Assembly (NCBI GenBank): GCA_032358165.1
Contig: JAALGY010000011.1
Coordinates: forward strand, 434,001-498,000
Origin: Diplosphaera chodatii
Taxonomy: Eukaryota; Chlorophyta; Trebouxiophyceae; Prasiolales; Stichococcaceae
Direction of reading: 5' to 3'
DNA: 64,000 nt
The stretch's first letter is position 1; each line of letters begins with the position of its first letter. The position numbers were made by a program, and so were the translations under genes. Positions 52,001-61,796 of this stretch are shown here, piece by piece. A model generated the notes under the pieces. That model was given only the letters and a program-made list of their open reading frames with translations, searched no databases and had not been told where the DNA came from.

Positions 52001-52713
52001 ACTGGTCGCCCAGCTGCTGGCTGCATGAGCTGCTGCGTCGCTCTACCCGCAGGCCTCGTGCAGATCGAGTCAGCCCACCTGCTGGAGCAGCGCCCACCCA
52101 GTAGCGGCAACCGCCCGGATCTGGCAGCCCTGCAGCGGGGGACGGAGCTCGTCGAGCGGCTGCTGCGGGCATTCGGGCCCGCCGCCGAGCGCAGCCTCGG
52201 CGGCGCCTGCGCCCAGGAGCTGCTGTTCGCCCTGGCGAGCGCGGCCAACCCGCAGCTGGCGCCGCACCCGCTGCCGCCGATCGCAGCGGCCTGCGGCGCC
52301 CTGGGGCAGGTGCTGCGCCGCGGCCAGAACTGGGCACCCTGGGACCCGCAGCAGCCGGACGTGCTGCAGTACATCCCCGGCGGCTGGCGGAACGTGTCGA
52401 ACTGGCTCCCGGCGGTGCGCTCCTGCCATGCTCTCCTGCAGAACCTGGCAGACCCACGATGCCTTGAGCATCGCCCTGCATGCTGCGAGGCATCTGCACC
52501 CGAGGCTGCCGTCATCTCGAGTTACTTGATTGCTGGTCCCCCGGCGCACATGGGGAGCGTCAACGTACACACTTCGGTTGACAATACCGTGCCCTGCAGG
52601 TCGTGCAAACACCCCCGCCTGCGCAGCGGGAAGCCTTCAACAGGGTGCTGGACGAGACTTGCAATGCGATGGAGTGGCGAGAAGCGCAGCTGGAAGCAGC
52701 TCGTGGCCGCTGA
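49051..52713 (+). CDS. G4: fourth paralog of the unrecognised tandem family
   Basis: Ten exons: 49051-49236, 49357-49622, 49769-49843, 49987-50179, 50410-50613, 50770-51090, 51332-51463, 51650-51854, 52053-52414 and 52600-52713; 685 residues with phases closing. It has the full intron set, as in G3. Blocks: RSNLGPHANLYTDITTLLAL, TRVKWAAAAATLLIVPQIA, MAERCRVGVEADVASRLQQ, VFKLNGQALFTEVGDAVRLA, LAAGPGALKQKSVQAVTLAA, VQIESAHLLEQRPPSSGNRP and EAFNRVLDETCNAMEWREAQ. The short third exon (75 bases, QLAASHAADADVDPELAACS) is easy to miss but is present, with correct splice sites, in all five copies. Start codon chosen as the first in-frame ATG before the conserved block; an upstream exon is possible. 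Confidence 0.65.
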
Positions 52714-53618
52714 TTTGATCCTGATCCTGATCCTGGGCGATGCAGGGCAGGGCAGTGCAGCAGCTCGACCTGGCAATGGCTGCTGTCGAAGACTTCCCAT
52801 CAGTACACAAGATGTGTCTGTCAGCCTAAGCTCAATGCATGTGGTTTGAACCACACTTTCATGACCACCTTGGTGGTTGGTTCGTTGATGGGGACATGAC
52901 ACTGTGAACGCATATTTTCGACTGCTCGGTGGACTTTCCCACTTGTAGAGCATGTGCAGGCTGATAAGGGTCACGCAATAGCGCTGGGGCCAGAGGCGGC
53001 AATAATATGTCCGCCGGCATGATGCCACCCTGTGCGGTGTGTGTTGCAGTGCCAGGATGGCGCTTGAAACCCCAGACATCACGCCTGGCAGACTGCTCAC
53101 ACCTAGACACGGCCAAGCTGCAGTATGCAGGTAGCTCTGGACCTGCGCCATGTACAGGGATGCCATGAGCTCATTCCCGCTATATGTTCAGGACTGGCCA
53201 GTGGCCACCCTCGAGTGATGGACTGCAAGCTGACGCAGCGTCCAAGCATTCAGATCAACCCACAGACACATGTATGTTCACTGCAACACTTGCGACCGGC
53301 AGTTTGCAATCAACAGCGATGCCTATTCCGGCGGAAACGAGGATATGACTCGAGTGTGAGCAGAACAGTAAGTGTTGCATCATGGGACGACCTGTGCGCA
53401 GCAGCAGAAGCACTCTTTGATTTCACATACATCAGCGAGTGCACAACATGGATGCCAGGACACCGCCTCAACGATTGATGTTGCCAGAGAGGTGGTTCAG
53501 TAAGCTGAATGTGATGCCGAGCATGATGCTGAAAACCAGGGATGTGTGTGGACTGCAACCAATCGATTGCAACCTGTAAGCTTGCAGCAGTGCTTGCTCA
53601 CGAGCTTCGTGCGTAGGC
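52714..53618. other. Spacer between G4 and G5
   Basis: Non-coding and homologous in patches to the G3-G4 spacer, including the 21-base motif and the CTGTAAGCTTGCAGCA stretch just upstream of the first exon. Nothing else recognised. Confidence 0.45.
53197..53217 (+). repeat. 21-base spacer motif, copy 2 of 3
   Basis: Identical over 21 bases to the copies at 48631 and 57564. Confidence 0.6.
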
Positions 53619-56600
53619 ATGGTGGCCGATGTGGATCGCGATGCTGAAGGGTGCGGCTGTCGCTGCAGGTCAGATCAAGGTCCGCATGCAAACCTGCATG
53701 CCGACATCAGGTCCCTGCTGGCGCTCACGGAAAAGCCACCGTGGCCGGCGGCCGCAATGGCTGTCATCGCCATCTACGACCTGCTGCAATCACACATGCA
53801 CGTGAGCTACCCTGTCGCCGAAGTGAAATGCCGCAGACTGACGGGTGCTTTGCCATTGCAAGCAGCGTTCTGTCCCGCGCAATGCAGACGGCTTGGAAGG
53901 CGAACAGCTTTGACGAGGTGCTTCGCACGGTGTCAGAGCTGACGCCCGCTTTCGGCAAGCTGCTGCAGCGGCAGGAGCTAATGCAACAGGAGGACCCGCC
54001 TGGTCTGCCGGATGCCCCGCGGCCGATGACACGCGTGAAGTGGGCAGCTGCAGCCACCACCCTGCTGCTTGTGCCGCAGATATCCAAGCTACCGGCGGAC
54101 ACATCGCGGCCACTGATGCGGGGTCTGCGACACGCAACATCCATCTGCCTGCAGTGAGCATCATAGCTGTGCTGCACCTTGCATTGTTTGCACCGTGATG
54201 AAGCAGCTGCAGCCTCGTTCGGTGTCGGAAGGTGATGCAGATGTATGCCAGCTGTAGTGCAGGCATCTGCACGATCCGAGCAAATGAGTGTAGAGTGAGA
54301 CTACTCCTGTAGGCTGGCTACCAGCCAGGCGGCAGATGCAGACGCGCCCCAAGAACTGGTCATGTGCAACATTCAGGGCGCAGCCAGGTGATTTTGCAGA
54401 GCAGTCCACAAGTCTCAGGCTTGGGGCTTCATTATTATCTTGGTTTCAGGCTCAGTCCACTGCGCACTTTGACAGCCCTGACTTGGCGTCAAGCCTTTGG
54501 TGGTTGCCGCTGAAAGCAGGCTGGCAACCTATGCTGCTGCGGAGGGCGACCGGCTGTCGCTGGAAGCATCAAACCGGCTGTTGGGGATGGCAGAGCACTG
54601 CAGGGTGGGTATGGATGCCGATGTGGCCAGCAAGCTCCAGTATGCAAGCGCGCCTGTTGGCAGCGATTGGTCATCCCCCTGGGCAGCGCCGCTGGCTGAA
54701 GTCCTGCAGGTACGATATTTGTGGCCCATGGCTCTGCTTGTGGCAACAGATCTGGTGGCTGCCAGCATATTAGGCCTGGGACAGAGTTGGGGGTGGCTGT
54801 AGGAGCATGATTTGCATTTCGCAGTAAGCATGCCACTCACATGACTGTGTGTAGTTGCCAGACCCCTCGTGCCATATTGATCAACGACATCAACTATGTA
54901 TCTGCGGTAATCATTGCATTAAACTGCTCAGGCACTGCTGGCTTGCCTGCTGACGGGCGAAGCTGCCATGCCCAGAACAGCGGCGGTCATATTGTCTGGG
55001 GCAAAGGCGCTGCTGGGGCACGAGGCCGCGCCGCTTGGTAACCGGGGACAGACGGACGACAACTTGCTGGCTGGCATCCGGGCCCCGCTGGGCTTCCCCT
55101 GGGAGGACGCCTCCCGAGAGGAAAGCGACACGCAGGTGCCCAGCTGCGATGCAACTGCCCCTGCGGCGCCAAGCAACTGCATCTTGATTGCCTCAGACAC
55201 ACTGCTGAACATGTGGCAGGGTGGCAAGCCGCCTGCAGCTGCTGATAGATGTGCACACCTCTGATGCGCATGCTCGTGCTTGCGCCGCAGGTGCTCAAAC
55301 TCAACGGGCAAACCCTGCTGACAAGTGTTGGCGACGCCGTGCAAACGGCATGTGAGCGGCTGCCGGAAGCAGCGAGTGAGCAGGAAGCCTCCGCGGCCGC
55401 CGCCTATGAAGCAGCGACGCGCGTCACCGACGTCCTCTGCCAATCAGTCAATCGGGGGCTGCCCCTGCTGGGCGAGTCACTACTGAACGGGACCGCAGTC
55501 GTCCGGGACCTGTGCAGCTGCATTGCGGTGGCGTCGCAGCGGGTGTCTGCGCTGCTGCGCCGGCGGCATATGGTGGCACCGCCAACGCAGGGCCAGCTCT
55601 TTGTGACGGTGCGTGGCATCACCTCAGCTTGATGCTGCGGCCAACTGCCAGTCAAACGTGCTCTCGTGTCTACAAGCTGGTATCAGGCTGCTATCAGATT
55701 GACCATGTCCACAACATAACAACAGCACATCAGCAGCCTGTTCTGGCTTAACAATCCCTCAGTGCAGCCCAATGCATGAATGCCTGTGAGGATTCAAACA
55801 GCCAGCACCGTGCGACCTGCTGGTCGGTTCTGCGTGCAGAACCATGCCCTTGGTTGCGCGGCCACAACCCTGCTGCGCCTCTCGCTTGCCGCAGGCCCGG
55901 GCGCGCTCAAACAGAAGAGCGTGCAGGCGGTGATGCTGGCAGCTGCAGGCCACATTACCTGCATCAAGCTGGTACATATCATAGTATATGCACTTGTTCT
56001 CGTACATCATGTGTATCTTGGATAGCTCACATATGTATCTTTAGTAGAAATGCCATGCCCTCGTCTTCGTCTTGCACCCTTTAGCGACACACGCAGCTGC
56101 TGTCTTGTCTGTGAGCATGCAGCAACCTCAGGTTCGTAACACCACCTTAGCAGTATGTTATGTGCACCTGCACAAACAGCAAATGGTCATGTCGAGTGCA
56201 GCTTTTGCGAGCATGTGGGCCTTTGCTGAATGTCCAGGTGCTGCACGACTTCCTGCGTGTGGCGGAATCAGAGGCTCGCGGTGAGCATCTGATTCTGTCC
56301 GGCTTCCGCACTGCGGCAGGAGCAATTGGGGACGCGACACAGGCGGTCCTGGCGGCTGGGGAGGCGCAGCCGCCAAGGAGGGTGTCACCAGCGCTGCTCG
56401 GCAGCGTCTGCACCGCTGTGACGGCCTTCTTCGGTACGAGCAATGGTCGCCTGATTGGACAACCGCGGTTGGACACCTCAGCCGCCTCATCACACTTCTT
56501 AGTGCCTGCCTGCCATAGGCAGCGCTCCAATGGCCTGTTGTTGCTGTCGCTCGCCGTCTGCAGGGCGCAAAGAAAGATGTGGAGAGCCTTGTGCGCAGCT

Positions 56601-57128
56601 TCCTGTTTGCCGAGTTTTACAAGCTACTGCGCCACTTTGCTCGCAGGCCTCGCGCAGATCGAAGCCACATATCTGCTGGTGCGGCGTCTATCCGGCACTG
56701 GAAGCCGCCTGGACTTGGCGGCCCTGCAGCGGGGGGCGGAGCTGGTCGACCGGCTGCTTCGGGCGTTCGGCGCTGCGGCCGAGCGCTGCCTGGGAGGCGC
56801 CTGCGCCCAGGAGCTGCTGTTTGCTTTGGAGACCGCGGCCGACCCACGGCTGGCGCCGCACCCGCTGCCGCCGCTGCAAGCCGCCTGCGCCGCTTTTGGG
56901 CAGGTGCTGCGCCGCGGCCAGAACTGGGCCGCCTGGGACCCGCAGCAGCCGGACGTGCTGCAGGATATCACCGGCGGCTGGGCCAACATGTCGGAAGTCC
57001 TCCCACAGGTCGTGCAGACACCCACAACGGCGCAGCATGAAGCCTTCCACACTCTGTTGGACCAGGTCAGTGAGGCAATGGAGTTTCGTGAAGCGCAGCT
57101 GGAAGCAGCTGACGCCGGTATTGCCTGA
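53619..57128 (+). CDS. G5: fifth paralog of the unrecognised tandem family
   Basis: Nine exons: 53619-53801, 53888-54153, 54313-54387, 54520-54709, 54932-55135, 55291-55608, 55840-55971, 56238-56433 and 56647-57128; 681 residues with phases closing. Blocks: RSDQGPHANLHADIRSLLAL, TRVKWAAAATTLLLVPQIS, MAEHCRVGMDADVASKLQY, VLKLNGQTLLTSVGDAVQTA, VLHDFLRVAESEARGEHLI and LAQIEATYLLVRRLSGTGS. In G3 and G4 an intron separates the block ending in LPT/LPA from VVQTP. Here the coding sequence runs straight through (EVLPQVVQTPTTAQHEAFHT) with nothing added or lost, an exact intron absence. Function unknown; no signal peptide or catalytic motif seen. Confidence 0.65.
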
Positions 57129-57900
57129 CGTCAACCCGGGGCGGATGCAGGGCAGGCGATGTGCAATGGGGCACAGCAGCGGTTGCAGGCTTCCCAGTGG
57201 TGCAGATGTGTATGTGTCACTCCATGTCTTTCCATCAGATGCATGTGCTTTAGACCACCCTTGTTGCAACCACCTCTGCTCCTTTTGTGTCGACACGGGT
57301 TCTTGCAGTTTGGATGCTCGACGTGTGCACGCCAGTATGGGTGCACAGTAGTGCAGGTTGGGGGTAGGCTGCATTGTCATCAATCTGCTGCTGATTTGGG
57401 TGCCGCTCTGTGGAGGTACTAGGATGGCAGCTTTGGATCCAGGCATCAGCATTTTATTCGCTTAGACGCAATGACGGTCAAGATGCATGCAGAATGCGGT
57501 AACTCAGGATCAACCACATTGGACGGATGTTGAGAGCTCGGTTGTGCCACAATTCTGAGACTTGCCAGTGGCCACCCTCGAGTGTTTCAGTGCACAGGAG
57601 CGGTTGTCACACGAGTTCCACAAGCATTGACAGCAGTCACTCCCTGCAATGCAGTAATTACATCCTTCGTTCCGAACCTGCTCACAGCATTGCTCTCGTT
57701 CGTGGGCCAGGAGCTTTCACAAGAAGGTTGCTGACCGTCGACTGATCTGAGTGATCACATTTGGAATTCGGCTGTTTTGTCAGCACCGCACGTCTCACAT
57801 TTCATCAACTTTCTGAGATCTGGCAGGCTGTCATCCTTGTCAATCGGATGATGCGTTGACCCGTCCCGCACATCTCCTGTCTGCATTGCTGCGCCGCCGC
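57129..57900. other. Spacer between G5 and the Nudix gene
   Basis: Contains the third copy of the 21-base motif. Otherwise non-coding as far as I can see. It should include the Nudix gene promoter. Confidence 0.4.
57564..57584 (+). repeat. 21-base spacer motif, copy 3 of 3
   Basis: Identical over 21 bases to the copies at 48631 and 53197. Confidence 0.6.
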
Positions 57901-59696
57901 ATGCCGACGATCCTTCGTCCACTCGCCTTGCATGGGCCAGGAGTCCGGATAGTAGCGCTGCAGCGGACGCTCAGGCGCATGAGGTCCACTGCTGCACCCC
58001 ACTCAACATCGATGCAGGCGGTGCCGGCATCAGCGGCCAGCAGCGGTGCAGCGTCCAGCCATTTACAGCAGGCTGACAGACCGCTCCTGCCAGGTACAAA
58101 ATATGCAATTCAATGATCAGGTGTCAAGGTCCAGTCTCTCGCGTATCCAGTGCATGTGGAGATACGTGCGCACCATCGACATTGCTCAATGTGTGCATCG
58201 CCATGCCAACCAGGGCACATGTTAGGGCATGTGGGCACAAGAGCACATGTGCAGCGCCGCAGGGCTGCGGTCGGCTGCTGAGCTGGGATTCAGCGTGGTC
58301 AAGGAGGACGTGGTGTGGTCGCGATGGCTACAGGTATCAGATCGCACCATCCGCTTTCCGGCACGGGGCACCCAACAGGTGCGCCTTTGGCTTGGCTGGT
58401 TATGCAGGCATTTGGCAAACCTCAGCAGGATGAGGGTTGCTTGGTTGCCCCGCCTGCCTGCTAGGCTTCGGCTCACTCACTCTGCAGCGTGCAGCATTGC
58501 CGATGAATGCAAAGCGCCTGGGCCATGTATGCAGCGAGCAGACCGCTATGCCGCGCGGCGCTCAACACTTCAGCACGCTGAGCAGCGAGCAGAGTTTTCC
58601 TTAAGGGTTGAGCATGACCTGCAGGCGGCAGAGCACCAGTTCGATATCGTGGGCCACCCTCGCGCGGGCTTCACCTTTGTTGTGACGCTGCCCTTCCACC
58701 CAGCCACCCCCAGCCGGCCGCAGCCTGAGGTGGGCGGCAGTGGCATCCACTGCTGAAGTTGTGATGCCAAAGGAAATGATGTACTGTCTGGTGAAGAAAC
58801 GTCGGTGGCTGATGACACGTTCAGGATGTTGCTGTCATGGCTGCGCAGGTCACGCTGCTGCGGGAGTATGTTCAGGGGGTCAACGAGATGATGTTCGTGC
58901 TGCCGTCCGGCGCGTATGACCCGAAGCGGCACGACAACGCCATGGCAGGGGCGCAGGCAGAACTGTCGGAGGAGGTGATTCGAAGGCGAACTTCAAAGGC
59001 GAATTCCAAAGGCTTCAAAGGCGAATTCGAAGGCCTCTGAAGGCACCTGTTGTTGAGCGCTGCATGCTACTATGCACTCCAACCTCCTGCAAGTGCACGG
59101 GTGGGATCATGGCAAGCCTGGGTGGTATGAGCATCGCGCGGGGTGCGCACTGCAGGAGGTTACAGGACGTTTCCATGGGTTTTGCGGCCTGCTGGCACGA
59201 CAGTAGGATGCCCCAAAGCTGCGGCCTGAACCTCCTGCGCTGGTGCCCTTGCAGGCACATCTGAGGGGCGGGGATTGGATTGACCTGCTGCCGGGCGGGA
59301 TGCCGGGGCCGCCAGAGTCCAAGTGGTGCCAGAACCGGCTGCGGCCGTACCTGTGTATAGGACCGGAGGCGGACGCGGCGCCTGGCGACCAGGAGGCGGA
59401 AGAATACATCGAGGTGGGTTGTGGTGCTAACGACTGGCATCCGAGGTTGCACTGCTATCAGGCATGACTGCTTCAGCAGCATTGCGGTCAAATGCGAAAG
59501 CGCACTGGCTGGTCGTGTAGCCCTGTTCTGCACACATGCAAATTTGCTTTAGAGTGGTGACTCTCACTGGATACAGGTGCATCGGGTGACGATTCCGCAG
59601 CTGCGGCGGATACTGCGGAGCCGCCAGATGATGCTGCCCTCCGTGTGCACCTGCTACTATGCCCTGGATGAGCTGGCTGAACGGGGGCTGTTATAG
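57901..59696 (+). CDS. Nudix hydrolase, probably organelle-targeted
   Basis: Six exons: 57901-58093, 58263-58333, 58625-58729, 58849-58974, 59255-59413 and 59577-59696; 257 residues ending in TAG. Residues 1 to about 60 are Arg/Ser/Ala-rich with few acidic residues (MPTILRPLALHGPGVRIVAL), like a mitochondrial or plastid transit peptide. The core has FDIVGHPRAGFTFVVTLPFH, VTLLREYVQGVNEMMFVLPS, then the Nudix-like segment GAYDPKRHDNAMAGAQ followed by AELSEEV, and ends with PQLRRILRSRQMMLPS and ALDELAERGLL. It should cleave a nucleoside diphosphate linked to another group; the closest family in my judgement is the ADP-sugar/NUDX14-like group. The Nudix box is not canonical: the first Glu is replaced and the spacing to AELSEE is two residues longer than GX5EX7REUXEE. 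The frame is open upstream of the chosen ATG. Confidence 0.75.
58980..59036 (+). repeat. Short degenerate minisatellite in a Nudix intron
   Basis: Repeated AAAGGCGAATTC-like units of 9-15 bases lie just inside intron 4, directly after its GTGATT donor. Confidence 0.5.
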
Positions 59697-60679
59697 CAGC
59701 GTATCCTCTGCAAAAGCAACAAATGGGGTTTAACTTTATGTATGATGCTTGTATCGGCTCTGTTGAGATGCTGTGAGAGTCGAGCAGAGGGGCAACCTTG
59801 GCTGACACCACACTGTCGACAATAAAAAATTGCAATGGGTTTTGGAGGTGCGTCACACATTACAGTGCTGAGGTGCTGCCAAAGCTGAGCAGGGTTTAGC
59901 TGCAATCACAATCAATCAATTGGTCCACTTGGATGGCAACCACCTACAAAAGTCACCCGGGTTACACACGGCCCTAATGGCGGCAGACAATGCAATGAGG
60001 CTAAAGGCAATAAGCTGACCCCAGGCCTAACACTCTAGAGCATGCAGAGGGTGTCAATCAATCCAAGCCAACCAGTGCTGGTGTGCTCTAGCGGTTTCCT
60101 AACACTCACAGCCCTCAAGAAGGATGCTGCTCAGCAGAGTGAACCTCTGCCGCCATGGCTCGTGAGGACGCAGCAAACAACGTGGTGAAATCCGTCCCAT
60201 TGTTTTGCAAGGTTCACTGAGGGTTCCTGATGACACATGTGCAATCAGCTGCCTACTCCTACTTGTGCACCCTCCTAGATATCCTGAGGTTCATGAGCCT
60301 TGTGGTTTCACTTCCATATCTCTTGGCGGGCTGCTGAGCAAGGGGAGGCTGGTGCTGGGTGTCCTACGGCGCACTGGTTTCAGCCACCTTTGACAGCTGC
60401 ATCCTTGACAAGGCCTGCCTCTGCCGTTGCAGTACTTGGTGTTTTCGGCCACAGAGATGCCTGTAGCTGTCGCTGCGAGCGCCCCGCTATCGCTGCTGAG
60501 CAGGGCGCCTCTCTGATGCCAGTCACGCGCCAGGCAATGTGCCCCGCTGTGCCCGCCTTTGCTGCCTTCCCGCTAAGCCCGATTCAGAAGTGTACGGCCA
60601 GTCACGCCTACAACCTTGTTGCACATTTCGCTGCTTGTCGTTTTACTCTTGCTGCTTGGCTGCCGAGCGACATCTGCAC
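59697..60679. other. Intergenic stretch between convergent genes
   Basis: AATAAA at 59821-59826 is a possible poly(A) signal for the Nudix gene. I see no supported exon in the remainder; an open frame on the plus strand at 60300-60809 has no recognisable features and overlaps the minus-strand exon. Confidence 0.35.
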
Positions 60680-61725
60680 TCAGGCGTCCTCAGCTGCGGC
60701 CCCCGGCGGGGCCCCCGCCGTGCCGCGCGCCCGCCTGAAGGGGACCGCATTGGAGACCGGCCCGCAGGGACCGTTCCATGCCGTGCCGCTGTCATCAGTG
60801 GCGCCCTGACTCATGCCGTCATCAGATCTGCTGCCGATTCCTGGTCGTGCTTCTGGCTCAGCGTAGGCAGGGTGCTGCACGGATGGGCTGGAGACCCCGC
60901 TGCCGCCGCTGGGGCCTGCAGCTTGGGCTGAGAATGCTGCTGCGCCCTCCATGCTGACGCTGTCATGCCCGACACTGCTGCTGTCGCTGGCCGACACCAG
61001 CAGAGCGCGGACTGCTGGGTGCATCGTGGCGTCAGCTTCGGCGGTGGGTCCAGGTGAGCCGATGACCTGCGTTGCAGAGCGCAGGGCACAGTAGGTCTCT
61101 ACACACGACCGCACTTGCTAGAAGACTACTCGACCATCTGGCGGCTTCGGCACTCAGCGTGCCTGTCCCAAAGAACTGCCATTCGACAGCAACACTTGAA
61201 TAAATGTGCACGAGAGCGCACCTGCTCGGGTGCCTGACCCGGCGGCAGGTCAATCGAGGCGGCAACGTCCGCCGACATCAACGGCAAGTCCTCCTCGTCG
61301 ATCGTCAGCCTGCCGTGCAAGCACGAGAGGAACTTCAACACGGGCAGCAGCAGCAATACAAATCAGATGAAGGCCGCCAGCCACGACCTCACCAGCAGCA
61401 TCAGGAACCTGGCATCACTGCACCCGAAGCACTGCTGCTGTCCCACCGCCTAGCTGCATACACCTCGCAGAGCTCGTTGGTCGCTGCACATGCTGCAGGC
61501 GGACAAGCAAATCCATCACACAGGAGGGGCAAGGGGAAGCCGCACATGTTGCGGGCGGGCTGGCGGTCGGCGAACAGGGCGGCCAGCGCCTCGCGCGTGC
61601 GCGGCGAGTGGCGCTCCCCGCCGGCCGACGGCTCGGCCTCGGCGCCGCCGGCGTCGTCCACAATGATCCTCAGCACCTCCGCATCCAGCCGCTCGTCCTC
61701 CGCCCGGCGCCTGAAAATTAAAAAT

Positions 61726-61796
<71 letters not shown>

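Noticed and set aside
36445..54387. The 69-75 base segments in the second intron of each G copy as chance conserved intron sequence
   Set aside because: All five have AG and GT borders, matching phases and similar peptides, so they are kept as real exons.
57856..57900. Earlier non-ATG start for the Nudix gene
   Set aside because: The frame is open upstream but only non-ATG codons are available; the ATG at 57901 gives a plausible transit peptide.
61540..61711. RPAP2/Rtr1 phosphatase from the motif CGFPLPLL
   Set aside because: The second cysteine of the zinc-binding CGxPLC pattern is missing and no other part of the gene matches.
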